The notes under the pieces: generated by a model
Told to the model about the DNA's origin: nothing
What the model saw: only the letters and a program-made list of their open reading frames with translations
Database searches by the model: none
Position numbers and translations under genes: made by a program
Part shown: in pieces, positions 31,522 to 40,070 of the stretch
How the letters are laid out: every line of letters begins with the position of its first letter
Numbering within the stretch: position 1 is the stretch's first letter
From: Syntrophus sp034006265
GTDB taxonomy: Bacteria; Desulfobacterota; Syntrophia; Syntrophales; Syntrophaceae
Assembly (NCBI GenBank): GCA_034006265.1
Contig: JAVETB010000010.1
Span: forward strand, 1-58,614
Length of the DNA stretch: 58,614 bases
Reading direction: 5' to 3'

Positions 31522-32520
31522 CTAAGCCTTGAGCGCCGCGGCCAGATCATCAATAATCGGTTTTGAGCCGACATACAGCGTGGTGCGCTGGTGGTGCGAC
31601 ACCGGCTTCAGATCAAGAATGCGCGTGCCCGTTTCATCGATGGCGTCGCCGCCGGCTTCCCGGCACATGAACGCTGCGACATTGGCCTCATACAGAAGCC
31701 TGAGTTTACCTTGAGGCCGATTTTCCTTGGGGTTTGGATGGTTGACGATGGCAGGATACATGAAAAGACCGCCGTTTGACAGCAGGCGGTGAAAGTCGCC
31801 GGCCAGGGCGCCGATATAGCGGAACTTGTAATTGTTCAAATTGGTCCCGATCCACTTCTGCACTTTTTCGCTGAAGACGTTTGTGTTTCCGGCGTTGAAG
31901 GACAATTCCCAGGTTTTTGGATTGTCGGGCATGGTCAATTGAACGGGTTTGACGTAGGTTGAGGTTTCGTCGGAATGGAAGCGCCAGCATCCTGCGTCGC
32001 GCAGTGCCAGGGTGAACATTCCCGTTGGAATGACGAACATGCCTGCTGCGATGTACTCGCTGCCTTCGCGGAGGTGATAATCCTCAGGACCCCTCATGTC
32101 GCCATCGAGAAACCGCTTGGCTATTCCGAACATGAACCCCACGGGCAGTCCATGAGACACGTTGGACGATCCGTCCAGGGGGTCGAAATAGACAAAGTAG
32201 CGGCCGCCATCTTTGTTCATGTCAACAATGTCGTCACACTCTTCGCTTACCACCTGGATCACGCGCTTGTTGGAGTCCAGATAGTGGAGCACGATCTCAT
32301 TGGCGATGTCGTCCATCTTCATGACATTCTCGCCCTGGATATTGATCGAGCCGGCCACGCCGAGATTCCCCTTGAGGGCGCCGGTGCGGTAGTACAGTTC
32401 AATTCGCTTTGCCGCGGCAATGATGGAGTCCATGAGAATCAGGAAGTGATAGGTACGGTTGTGCTTTTCCTGGTGCAACATCAAAAAATTACGAAATGTC
32501 TGTTCAAACTCTACTGGCAT
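31522..32520 (-). CDS. fbp: Class I fructose-1,6-bisphosphatase
   Basis: Gluconeogenic enzyme releasing phosphate from fructose 1,6-bisphosphate. It has 332 residues with the metal and active-site motifs VVSEECDDIVDMN, YFVYFDPLDGSSNVSHGLPVG and MYPAIVNHPNPKENRPQGKLRLLYEANVAAFM. GGAGGGTGAC precedes the ATG. Conserved sites seem complete. It is in the same direction as metG and NIF3, so co-transcription is likely. Confidence 0.97.
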   Translation of the reverse strand: MPVEFEQTFRNFLMLHQEKHNRTYHFLILMDSIIAAAKRIELYYRTGALKGNLGVAGSINIQGENVMKMDDIANEIVLHYLDSNKRVIQVVSEECDDIVDMNKDGGRYFVYFDPLDGSSNVSHGLPVGFMFGIAKRFLDGDMRGPEDYHLREGSEYIAAGMFVIPTGMFTLALRDAGCWRFHSDETSTYVKPVQLTMPDNPKTWELSFNAGNTNVFSEKVQKWIGTNLNNYKFRYIGALAGDFHRLLSNGGLFMYPAIVNHPNPKENRPQGKLRLLYEANVAAFMCREAGGDAIDETGTRILDLKPVSHHQRTTLYVGSKPIIDDLAAALKA

Positions 32521-32627
32521 GTCACCCTCCTGTAAATATGGTTAAGAAAGAGTTTTAAGCAAAAGCGCTTATTGCCGCGGAATCGGATGCCGAAAGTGCG
32601 GCCCCGGGGAGCAGCGCATGCGCGATC

Positions 32628-33386
32628 TTAGAAGATGCAGGGCGCATCAACAAAAGAAACAGGAATGGAAAAACGCTTATGAAGATGCTCGCCCAGCGCC
32701 TTCATCCCGAACGTTTCCGTCTGGTAATGGCCGCCATAAAAAATGTTCAGCCCGAATTCCCGGGCCAGGTGATACGCGCCGTGTTTCGGCTCGCCGGTGA
32801 TGAAGAGATCGATCCCCTCCCGTTTCAATTCCCTGAAAAGTGCGGTATCGGTGGCCGAGCCGGCGACAATGGCGGCGGTCGAGATGATTTGAGGGCCGAA
32901 CGTTAAAAAACCCTGACGGCAACCGATGACCTTCTCGACATCAGACGCTGCCTCGGTTCGTGAAATAGGCTTCTTGAATCGGCCCTTTACGCCGATCGCT
33001 CTGCCGTGATAGAGGGCAAAGGGTTCAGCCTCCACCAGTTCAAGTTGTTCTGCAATAACACGGTTATGTCCGATTTCAGGATGGGCGTCGAGGGGAATGT
33101 GAGCTGTATAAAGCGCCATGTCGGCGATGATAAGATCCCGTATCCGCTGATAGAGATGGTCCAGAACCAGCTCCTGGCGCCCCCAGTAGAGTCCGTGGTG
33201 AACCACAAGAAGATTGCAGCCCGCCTGTGCCGCCTTGGTGATCGACTCATGGCAGGCATCGACGGCCAGGCCGATCCGGTCGACGTTTCCACTGTTTTCA
33301 ACCTGGAGACCGTTTGCCGAATCATCTATGAAGGAGCCGATTTCCAAGTAGGAGTCAAGATAGTCCGTGATGACGTTGCGTTCCAT
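32628..33386 (-). CDS. NIF3/YbgI-like dinuclear metal-centre protein
   Basis: Widely conserved protein of 252 residues (annotated as GTP cyclohydrolase 1 type 2 homologue); the cellular role is not settled. Family motifs are DDSANGLQVEN, the metal-binding VVHHGLYWG, DAHPEIGHN and the C-terminal YGGHYQTETFGMKALGEHL. No inserted central domain is present, so it is the short form. AGGAAG lies just before the ATG. Neighbours are RicT upstream and FBPase downstream. Confidence 0.9.
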   Translation of the reverse strand: MERNVITDYLDSYLEIGSFIDDSANGLQVENSGNVDRIGLAVDACHESITKAAQAGCNLLVVHHGLYWGRQELVLDHLYQRIRDLIIADMALYTAHIPLDAHPEIGHNRVIAEQLELVEAEPFALYHGRAIGVKGRFKKPISRTEAASDVEKVIGCRQGFLTFGPQIISTAAIVAGSATDTALFRELKREGIDLFITGEPKHGAYHLAREFGLNIFYGGHYQTETFGMKALGEHLHKRFSIPVSFVDAPCIF

Positions 33387-33543
33387 TACTTCCTGCTGAA
33401 AGTGAATCCTGTAAAATAGTAGCGCGACATCATAACAGATGGCGCCTTTAAGTCAATCCCTGCAAAATAGTTTTGACGAATCGTCCGCTAATCCTCAGAA
33501 AGGCTCTCCCTCTCAGGGCGGGAAGTAGGGTGTTCCAGGGGCG

Positions 33544-34353
33544 TCAATGGCTGCGGGGATCATTCCGGCGCTCACCACGGCCCGACTTCTTCAGGTTTTT
33601 TTCCGGAGCCGGGAGATCGGCGGAGCCGGCATTCTCTTTTCGAATTTGAGCGCCCTTATCCTTTTTTCTTTCCCGGTAGCATTCGTACTCAAAGGCGAGG
33701 CAGCACATGAGCCTGCCGCACAACCCGGATATCTTTTCCGGGTTGAGGGACATATTCTGCTCCTTGGCCATTTTGACGGAAACGCGGTCCAGATTGTGAA
33801 GCAGGTTGACGCAGCAGACTTCGCGTCCGCAAATCCCCATTCCCTTGACGATCCTTGCCTCCTGTCGGGCCCCGATCTGCCTCAGCTCGATCTTGGTTTT
33901 GTATTTCTGTGCAAGATCCTTGACAATCTCCCGGAAATCCACACGATTTTCCGCCGTGAAGTAGAAGATGATCTTGCTCCTGTCAAAAAGGCATTCCACA
34001 TCAATCAGCTTCATGGGCAGATTCCGTATCTTGATCCTTTCGGAACAGAAGGAGAAGCAGTTCTCTTCGAGGGTCCTGTTGCTGTCGCGAATGCGCAGAT
34101 CTTCTTCCGTCACTTTACGAATCACGGGCTTTAACGGGGTCTGGATGTCTTCCTCCGGAACGGATCGGGGGCTTGTGAGAACCGTTCCCATGGATGTTCC
34201 ATCGTCTGTCGAGACGATCACCGGATCATTCACCAGGATCGGAAGGTCCCCTGCGTCGAAGTTGTAGATCTTTCCTTCTTTCTTAAACTTGACACCAACG
34301 ATAGTTTTTAGCACAGGCTGAATGGTCTCCTGAAATTTCAACTTCTGCGGCAA
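33544..34353 (-). CDS. ricT: PSP1-domain protein RicT (YaaT)
   Basis: Homologue of Bacillus RicT/YaaT, which with partners modulates RNase Y and competence; the role in deltaproteobacteria is unclear. It has 269 residues with the PSP1 domain (VGVKFKKEGKIYNFDAGDLPILVNDPVIV...LFDRSKIIFYFTAENRVDFREIV) and cysteine clusters GICGREVCCVNLL and SGLCGRLMCCLAFEYECY that may hold an iron-sulfur centre. The start is a TTG with GGGAGG seven bases upstream. The conserved order tmk-holB-ricT is kept here. The lysine-rich C-terminal tail is variable. Confidence 0.92.
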   Translation of the reverse strand: MPQKLKFQETIQPVLKTIVGVKFKKEGKIYNFDAGDLPILVNDPVIVSTDDGTSMGTVLTSPRSVPEEDIQTPLKPVIRKVTEEDLRIRDSNRTLEENCFSFCSERIKIRNLPMKLIDVECLFDRSKIIFYFTAENRVDFREIVKDLAQKYKTKIELRQIGARQEARIVKGMGICGREVCCVNLLHNLDRVSVKMAKEQNMSLNPEKISGLCGRLMCCLAFEYECYRERKKDKGAQIRKENAGSADLPAPEKNLKKSGRGERRNDPRSH

Positions 34354-34486
34354 TTCACGCGCCTCCCGGACGATTCCGGCAATGCTTTACCGGGCGGACC
34401 CGGCATGGCCTTCGCCATCTGGGTTTTCCCCTGCAGTCAACCTGGTTCGGAACGAAGATGTGCGTATCGGAAGGCGCTTATCAAGG

Positions 34487-35461
34487 TTAGACGGAGAGTC
34501 TAAACATCATAACCTCCAAAGTCAACGATTTATTCGCATTATGCTCCAGCTGATGCATGGCCTCTTCAACGGCCTGCACGTTCATCAGAATTTCTGAAGG
34601 GGTTCGCCTTTCGGATAAGGCCGCAATCAGATCCAGGCGGTCCCTGTGCATCAGGCCGTCATCCCTTCCGGTTTCTTTGAAGATCAGGAGGTCCCGGAAA
34701 AACGCTTTGAGGAAATCCAGCTTATCCCGGATGTCTTTCTTGTCATCGATTAAAAAACGAAGAAAAGACAAATGTTGAAGAGGCTCGTCCTGCTGCATCC
34801 TGGAAAGATAATCCAGGCATTCCTCTTTCAACGTGAGAAAGGACTCGCGATTGAGCTCCAGGGCCTTGCCGATGCTACCGCTGGAAGCGGCTGACAGCAG
34901 GCGGGCTTGAGATCCCTCCAGACAAGATCGCTCGGTGAGAAGGGTCAACACGATCTCCTGCGGAAGGGGATTGAACCGGATCTGCTGGCACCGTGAAAGA
35001 ATGGTGAGCGGCAGGGAGTAGGGCCTGGCCGTGACCAGAATCAGGATATTGGATGCCGAGGGCTCCTCCAGGGTTTTCAGAAGGGAGTTTGCCGCTGCGT
35101 TATTCAAACGGTCGGCATCCAGGAGAATGGCAATGCGCTTGCGGCCCTCCATGGGTTTGAATTTCATCCTTTCCTGAAGGCCTTTGACGGCATCGATCCG
35201 GATGAAGGCTCCGTCCGCCTCCACGGTTTCAACGTCCGGATGATTTCTGTGATCGGTCTTGAGGCAGGAAAGGCAGGAATCACAGGAATCGAAGGCTGAT
35301 TGCCGGCAATTCAACGCCTTGGCGAAAGACAAGGCGAGGGTGCGTTTGCCGATGCCGTCCATGCCATGGAAAAGATAGGCGTGGGCAAGACGGTCATGAC
35401 GCAGGGCATTCTGAAGGATGCTGACGGGTTTCGGGTGTCCCAGGATATCCTTGAATGACAT
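34487..35461 (-). CDS. holB: DNA polymerase III delta-prime subunit
   Basis: Clamp-loader subunit of the replicative polymerase, 324 residues. It has a Walker-A-like FHGMDGIGKRTLALSFAKAL, the four-cysteine zinc module CRQSAFDSCDSCLSCLK, and a sensor-like TLEEPSASNILILVT followed by the SRC motif ILSRCQQIRFNPL. The ATP site is close to canonical (GKRT). It lies 108 bp after tmk and 133 bp before ricT. Confidence 0.93.
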   Translation of the reverse strand: MSFKDILGHPKPVSILQNALRHDRLAHAYLFHGMDGIGKRTLALSFAKALNCRQSAFDSCDSCLSCLKTDHRNHPDVETVEADGAFIRIDAVKGLQERMKFKPMEGRKRIAILLDADRLNNAAANSLLKTLEEPSASNILILVTARPYSLPLTILSRCQQIRFNPLPQEIVLTLLTERSCLEGSQARLLSAASSGSIGKALELNRESFLTLKEECLDYLSRMQQDEPLQHLSFLRFLIDDKKDIRDKLDFLKAFFRDLLIFKETGRDDGLMHRDRLDLIAALSERRTPSEILMNVQAVEEAMHQLEHNANKSLTLEVMMFRLSV

Positions 35462-35569
35462 GAAAATAGTCCTGTGCTTTCGTGCGAAGAGGTTTGGGTC
35501 CCTGCTTGACGGCGAGCTCTGCTGAAGCTTCCAATGGCGAAAGGAACCGGCCGAGACGTTCGGGGGATT

Positions 35570-36250
35570 TCAGTGCCCGGCAGAGCGCCGGAGCGGTGCT
35601 CTGCCGCCGTTTGCGCTCAAGAAGGCATCGAGATGACGGTACACCTCCCGGGATATGGAAGCAACATCCCCTCCCGCGTCAATAACGCGGAACCTGTCCG
35701 GCTCCTGTCTTGCGAGGGAAAGATAGCCTTCGCGGATTCTTTCGTGAAAAATCAGCCCCTCCTGTTCGAAGCGGTCCTCCCGTGCATTTTCCGGAATGCC
35801 GGACATCCGCTGCAGAGCCCGGCGAATACCCGTTTCCGCAGGAAGATCGAAGAGAAAGGTCATGTGTGGCTTCAGGGAGGAGGTGGCGAACTCATCCAGC
35901 TTGCGTATCCATGTTGCGTCAATGCCCCGTACGAAGCCCTGGTAAACCATTGTGGCGTCTGAAAACCGGTCGCAGAGAATCCAATCCCCACGGATCAAGG
36001 CGGGGCGGATGACTTCGTGGATATGCTGAGCACGGGCCGCCAGAAAAAGCAGTGTTTCCGCCTCGTCACAGATGTCAAAGGAGCAGCGCTTCAAAAGGAG
36101 CTTCCGGATCCTTTTCCCGAGGGGGGAGCCTCCCGGTTCTTCCGTCGTCAACACGGGGAGGCGCCGCTTTTTCAAGAATTTTGCGGCCAATTTGATCTGG
36201 GTCGTTTTTCCGCACCCTTCAATTCCTTCGAAAGAAATAAAATAAGACAT
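35570..36250 (-). CDS. tmk: Thymidylate kinase
   Basis: Phosphorylates dTMP to dTDP. It has 226 residues with the P-loop FEGIEGCGKTTQ, TTEEPGGSPLGKRIRKLLL, the DRFSDATMVYQG motif and a C-terminal FRVIDAGGD. The C-terminal 15 residues (FLSANGGRAPLRRSAGH) extend slightly past the usual end. The start has only a weak ribosome site. It begins about 20 bp after a probable terminator that ends the ferredoxin transcript. Confidence 0.95.
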   Translation of the reverse strand: MSYFISFEGIEGCGKTTQIKLAAKFLKKRRLPVLTTEEPGGSPLGKRIRKLLLKRCSFDICDEAETLLFLAARAQHIHEVIRPALIRGDWILCDRFSDATMVYQGFVRGIDATWIRKLDEFATSSLKPHMTFLFDLPAETGIRRALQRMSGIPENAREDRFEQEGLIFHERIREGYLSLARQEPDRFRVIDAGGDVASISREVYRHLDAFLSANGGRAPLRRSAGH

Positions 36251-36269
36251 GTCTGTTGATAAAAATCAA

Positions 36270-36314
36270 AAGGGGGGTCCTTCCGCACAAAAAAGCGAGA
36301 AGTGCTCCCCCCTT
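36270..36314 (-). terminator. Probable terminator after the ferredoxin gene
   Basis: On the - strand AAGGGGGG (36314-36307) pairs with CCCCCCTT (36277-36270), with inner pairing of AGCAC and GTGC, followed by TTGATTTTTATC. It lies between the ferredoxin stop and tmk, so tmk probably has its own promoter or depends on read-through. Confidence 0.65.
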
Positions 36315-36335
36315 CTTGAAGAAGAATCTGATGAT

Positions 36336-36515
36336 TTATTTGGCTTCGCCGGGAACAATCGCTTCAGCCGGGCACTGTTCTGCACATGTTCCACAGTCGG
36401 TGCACAGATTTGCATCGATTACGTACTTGTCTTCACCCTCACTGATCGCCCCAACGGGACACTCATCCTGGCAGGAACCACAAGCCAAACAATCGTCGGT
36501 AATTACATACGCCAT
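36336..36515 (-). CDS. 2[4Fe-4S] ferredoxin
   Basis: A 59-residue electron carrier. Two cluster motifs are intact: CLACGSCQDECP and CTDCGTCAEQCP, each C-x2-C-x2-C-x3-CP. The spacing and size match clostridial-type 2[4Fe-4S] ferredoxins, with low potential and relevance to anaerobic metabolism. AAAAGGAG lies upstream of ATG 36515. It follows an NFU-type iron-sulfur carrier gene, a fitting neighbour for cluster supply. Its redox partner is not shown by context. Confidence 0.96.
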   Translation of the reverse strand: MAYVITDDCLACGSCQDECPVGAISEGEDKYVIDANLCTDCGTCAEQCPAEAIVPGEAK

Positions 36516-36600
36516 AACTTTTATCTCCTTTTAAAATGTTGTTTGTTTTATGTCATGATCCATCGACCTGGCAGGCCAATGGGCCATATCATGAACTCAC

Positions 36601-36822
36601 TCAAACCGAAACCACTTCCTTGACCCCGGAGACCCTTTCCCTGAGCATTTTTTCTATCCCCATCTTCAAGGTCATCTGAGACATGGGACACCCCTTGCAT
36701 GCACCGACCAGGCGAACCTTCACCACCCCATCCTCGCTGACGTCGACCAGTTCAACGTCTCCACCGTCAGCTTTCAGGTTGGGCCGAATCTGATTAAGGA
36801 CTGCTTCAACTTTGTCTTTCAT
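36601..36822 (-). CDS. NFU-domain iron-sulfur cluster carrier
   Basis: Single NifU C-terminal (NFU) domain, 73 residues, that carries or delivers Fe-S clusters. The CxxC site is in VGACKGCPMSQMTL, preceded by LKADGGDVELVDV. Start chosen at ATG 36822 because GGAGGG is nearby; an upstream ATG adds only five residues. It is 85 bp before the ferredoxin gene in the same direction, so both may be co-expressed. Confidence 0.94.
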   Translation of the reverse strand: MKDKVEAVLNQIRPNLKADGGDVELVDVSEDGVVKVRLVGACKGCPMSQMTLKMGIEKMLRERVSGVKEVVSV

Positions 36823-36909
36823 GTTTGTACCCTCCAATTTTTCCGTTTGTTCCCTTCCAGGAATAGATGGCTCATGGCGGTCTCCTTCGGGAAAGAATGC
36901 GTCCCGATT

Positions 36910-37545
36910 TCAATGGGGCATTTCCGCGATCATCTCCCTTACGAGGCCTCTGGCCACATCCGGCAGCTGCGGTTTGATGAGCAGGTATTTTTCAGTCCTT
37001 GAATGACTGGCCTTCCAAAGAACCCTGCCTTCGGCAGCAGAAATGAGTTTGACAGAAAGACCAATTCTTCCCACCTTGTCTGTTACTTCCGTCGTATAGT
37101 TCCAGTAGTCAAGCGAAACAACCAGAAAGGCGTCAACTCGGCTTATTTCCCCGATTCTCCTGCTCAGATCGGGGTCGGAAAAATTGACGGCTTTGAGCTT
37201 TGCGGTGTAATCGGCCGTGACTTTCCGCAGCTCTTCATTTTCCTGGAGCTGGCGCTGGATATCATTTCCGGAGACGATATCGGTAAACCACTTTTTTTCA
37301 CTCAATACAACGGCAATGATCTGATCGACAGTCCCCCTGGCCTCTTCATAGGGTCCCACATCGACCGGCAGAATCCCTATCCGCTCCGGATGAAAATTCC
37401 CGGCTTCCGGGTCCACCTCGGAATAGCGCAATCCACCGCAGCCGGCAAGAGCCAGGATCAGTGATATGGCAAGAATGACATGCCGGAATCTTCTGTGCAA
37501 AAGAACCTCTCGCTTCGACAAGGACTTCGGAATTTCCTTGTTCAT
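36910..37545 (-). CDS. Hypothetical lipoprotein of the GNA1162-like/LpoB-like type
   Basis: About 211 residues with a lipobox LILALAGCGG after a basic N-terminus, so it should be membrane-anchored and face the periplasm. The mature part has alternating strands and helices (IGILPVDVGPYEEARGTVDQIIAVVLSEKKWFTDIVS...ISRVDAFLVVSLDYWNYTTEVTDKVGRIGLSVKLISAAEGRVLWKASH), a pattern seen in assembly-helper lipoproteins; the exact family is not certain. ATG 37545 overlaps the ispH-ubiA stop by 4 bp (ATGA), suggesting translational coupling. Function unknown. Confidence 0.7.
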   Translation of the reverse strand: MNKEIPKSLSKREVLLHRRFRHVILAISLILALAGCGGLRYSEVDPEAGNFHPERIGILPVDVGPYEEARGTVDQIIAVVLSEKKWFTDIVSGNDIQRQLQENEELRKVTADYTAKLKAVNFSDPDLSRRIGEISRVDAFLVVSLDYWNYTTEVTDKVGRIGLSVKLISAAEGRVLWKASHSRTEKYLLIKPQLPDVARGLVREMIAEMPH

Positions 37546-39275
37546 GACCGTGCGGCAACCCAAAGAATAGAGCACAACCCTGCAATAACATAGCTGGTTT
37601 CCAGAAGCCCCTCGAGGACTATTCCTGAAAGCGACGCCCTTCTATCACAAAGTCGGAAACAAATCCATATATAAAATAAATTAATCAGCAGGACCAGGGA
37701 GAGCGAGGAGGTCCAGCCGACCAGGGCGCTGGAAACCAGCATGACCGCTAACAGCACGCAGAAAGCCGCCAGGAGGGTCTGCGTTTTCTGCTTGCCGACC
37801 ACAACGGGGATCGTTTCCCTGCCGATGAGCCGGTCGCTCTGGATATCAAGGATATCGGAAAGGGACGAGCGGATAAAAACCACACCAAAGGTAAAAAGAA
37901 AGGCGATGAGGAGTTCGGGGGAGAAGAAGGGCTTCCGTTCCACAAGAGGCATGATGGCGACGACGGTTGCCCAGGCCAGGGCCATGGAGATATTTTTTGA
38001 GCCGGGAAGATCCTTCAGGCTTCGATAGCGCCATTTTTTGGGCAGCAGGGGAGAATTGTAGAGGATCCCCAGAGTCGACATGAAAAAGAGAAGCAGAAAG
38101 ACATGGATTCCCTGGCTCATGGCGATTCCCAGTCCGGCAAGCATGGATAAGATTGCCCCGGAGAGATAAAAATACTCGTGCTTCAAGTAGGACTCCTCCC
38201 GAAAGGAGCCGATGGTGCAATTTTTCCGGTTTACAAACCGGTTGAAGGTGTGCATGGAATGGACATAAAGGGCGGTGATTAAAAGAAACAGGATGTTGAC
38301 CGGGACGCGCTCGATGAGCATGGCTGTCAGTGAGAGGCAGGCCGCCCCGAGGGCGGAGTACAGATCGGTACGGACCGCCAGGGTCCAGAGCTTGAAGAAC
38401 AGCTGACCCTTTCGCTTTTTTTCCGACTGCTGTTCCGTGATCCGGTCTACGACTCGGGAAAGTATCCAGTTAGGTGTGGATGCCCCGGCCGAAAGACCGA
38501 TGCGATCGAAGCCGGCGAGGAGGCCCCCGCCCAGTTCGTCCGCCGTTTCGATATGAAAAGTCGGCGTGCCCTGAAGGGCCGCCAGGGCGGCCAGGCGTCT
38601 CGTGTTGGCGCTGTTTCTGCCGCCGACAATCACCATGGCCTCCGTCTGGGAGGCCAGTTCCCGGACTTCAGACTGGCGACGTTCCGTTGAGTCGCAGATC
38701 GTATTGAAAACGATGGTTTCCGGAAACTTCTCGCGGACCCGCTGGACGATGGCCTTGAATTCATCAACGCTCTGGGTGGTCTGGGCCACGACGCACACCT
38801 TTTCCAGATCGGGAAGCCGGTCGACATCGGAACAGCTGCTGATGACCCTGCCATGGCCGCCGGAGTGGCCGAGGAGGCCGTTGACCTCGGGATGATCGCC
38901 GTCGCCGACGATCAGAATGGCGTATTGATGAGCCGCATGCTTGCGGATGATGGCCTGAACGTGGGCAACCTTGGGGCAGGTTGCGTCAATGATCCGAAGA
39001 CCCTTTTCACGGAGTTTCCGCCGTTCAGCCGGGGAAATTCCATGGGCCCGGATGACGATGGCTGCGTTGAGTTCCGAAGAGGGGATCGCATCAAGATCGT
39101 CAACAGGGACAATCCCCCTGGCGCGCAGGAAGTCCACCGTTTGAGGATTGTGAATCAGCGGGCCATAGGTGTAGATGGTTTTGTGGCCTTTGTGACGGGC
39201 GATCTCAAGCACCATTTCAACGGCTCGCCGAACGCCCATGCAAAACCCGGCCGTGTGTGCGATTCGAACGCTCAT
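37542..39275 (-). CDS. ispH: IspH fused to a UbiA-type prenyltransferase-like membrane domain
   Basis: A 577-residue fusion. Residues 1 to about 280 are 4-hydroxy-3-methylbut-2-enyl diphosphate reductase, which forms IPP and DMAPP; the three cluster cysteines are in GFCMGVRRAV, DATCPKV and NTICDSTERRQS. From about 300 on there are seven to nine membrane helices of UbiA type. The second Asp motif is present (LSDILDIQSDRLIGRETIPV), but the first is degenerate (HTFNRFVNRKNCTIG, no Asp pair). It is the last step of the isoprenoid run ispA-dxs-tlyA-ispH. The domain may use prenyl diphosphates or may be inactive; this is inference. Confidence 0.92.
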   Translation of the reverse strand: MSVRIAHTAGFCMGVRRAVEMVLEIARHKGHKTIYTYGPLIHNPQTVDFLRARGIVPVDDLDAIPSSELNAAIVIRAHGISPAERRKLREKGLRIIDATCPKVAHVQAIIRKHAAHQYAILIVGDGDHPEVNGLLGHSGGHGRVISSCSDVDRLPDLEKVCVVAQTTQSVDEFKAIVQRVREKFPETIVFNTICDSTERRQSEVRELASQTEAMVIVGGRNSANTRRLAALAALQGTPTFHIETADELGGGLLAGFDRIGLSAGASTPNWILSRVVDRITEQQSEKKRKGQLFFKLWTLAVRTDLYSALGAACLSLTAMLIERVPVNILFLLITALYVHSMHTFNRFVNRKNCTIGSFREESYLKHEYFYLSGAILSMLAGLGIAMSQGIHVFLLLFFMSTLGILYNSPLLPKKWRYRSLKDLPGSKNISMALAWATVVAIMPLVERKPFFSPELLIAFLFTFGVVFIRSSLSDILDIQSDRLIGRETIPVVVGKQKTQTLLAAFCVLLAVMLVSSALVGWTSSLSLVLLINLFYIWICFRLCDRRASLSGIVLEGLLETSYVIAGLCSILWVAARS

Positions 39276-39281
39276 TTCTCT

Positions 39282-40034
39282 TTATTCCACTGGTAAGCGG
39301 GCATAAATGAAGAACTCTCTGTTTCCCCTGGCTCCCGGAAGGGGTGAGGCCGCCGTCCCAATGACCTCAAATCCGGAACTCTGCATAAAGAGGGTCACCT
39401 CATCCTGGACGCGCTGATGAAGATCCGGCTCCCGGACAATGCCTCCCTTTCCAACCTGTCCCTTTCCCACTTCAAACTGAGGTTTGATCAGAGCGAGAAG
39501 ATGCCCGCCCCTTTTTAAGAATTTCATCGAGGCAGGAATGACCAGCTTCAGGGAGATGAACGAGGCGTCGATGGTGAGCAGATCGACAGGGGCATCCATG
39601 CCGGAGCCGTCATAAAACCGGATGTTGGTTCTTTCGATGCTGGTCACCCGTGGATCATTCCTCAATTTCCAGGCCAGCTGTCCGTAACCGACGTCAAGTG
39701 CATAAACGTGGCGGGCTCCTCTCTGCAGAAGGCAATCGGTGAAGCCCCCCGTGGACGCCCCGACATCCAGGGCAACCAGGTCATGGACATCCATGGAAAA
39801 GGCTTCAAGCGCCCCTTGAAGCTTCTGCCCCCCGCGGCTGACGTATGGGGATTCCTTGCCCCTGATCCGGACAAGGGCCCGGGAGGAAACAAGCATTCCG
39901 GCCTTAAGAGCGGATTGGTCATCCACCAGTACGGCGCCGGCAAGGATCAGGGCCCTGGCACGTTCCCGGCTTACCGAAAAACCCTGTTTGACCAGGAGCT
40001 GATCCAGACGGATTTTTTCATCTTTCGTTTTCAT
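39282..40034 (-). CDS. tlyA: TlyA-family rRNA 2'-O-methyltransferase
   Basis: 250 residues with an N-terminal S4 RNA-binding domain (IRLDQLLVKQGFSVSRERARALILAGAVLVD) and a C-terminal FtsJ-like methyltransferase (ALDVGASTGGFTDCLLQRGARHVYALDVGYGQLAW, then FISLKLVIPA and LIKPQFEVGK). Homologues methylate ribosomal RNA; older annotation as hemolysin A is historical. It lies between dxs and ispH, an arrangement seen in other deltaproteobacteria. The ribosome site is weak. Confidence 0.93.
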   Translation of the reverse strand: MKTKDEKIRLDQLLVKQGFSVSRERARALILAGAVLVDDQSALKAGMLVSSRALVRIRGKESPYVSRGGQKLQGALEAFSMDVHDLVALDVGASTGGFTDCLLQRGARHVYALDVGYGQLAWKLRNDPRVTSIERTNIRFYDGSGMDAPVDLLTIDASFISLKLVIPASMKFLKRGGHLLALIKPQFEVGKGQVGKGGIVREPDLHQRVQDEVTLFMQSSGFEVIGTAASPLPGARGNREFFIYARLPVE

Positions 40035-40070
40035 GGCGGCGGGTTGAGGAGTTCTGTCGACGATTCCTTC

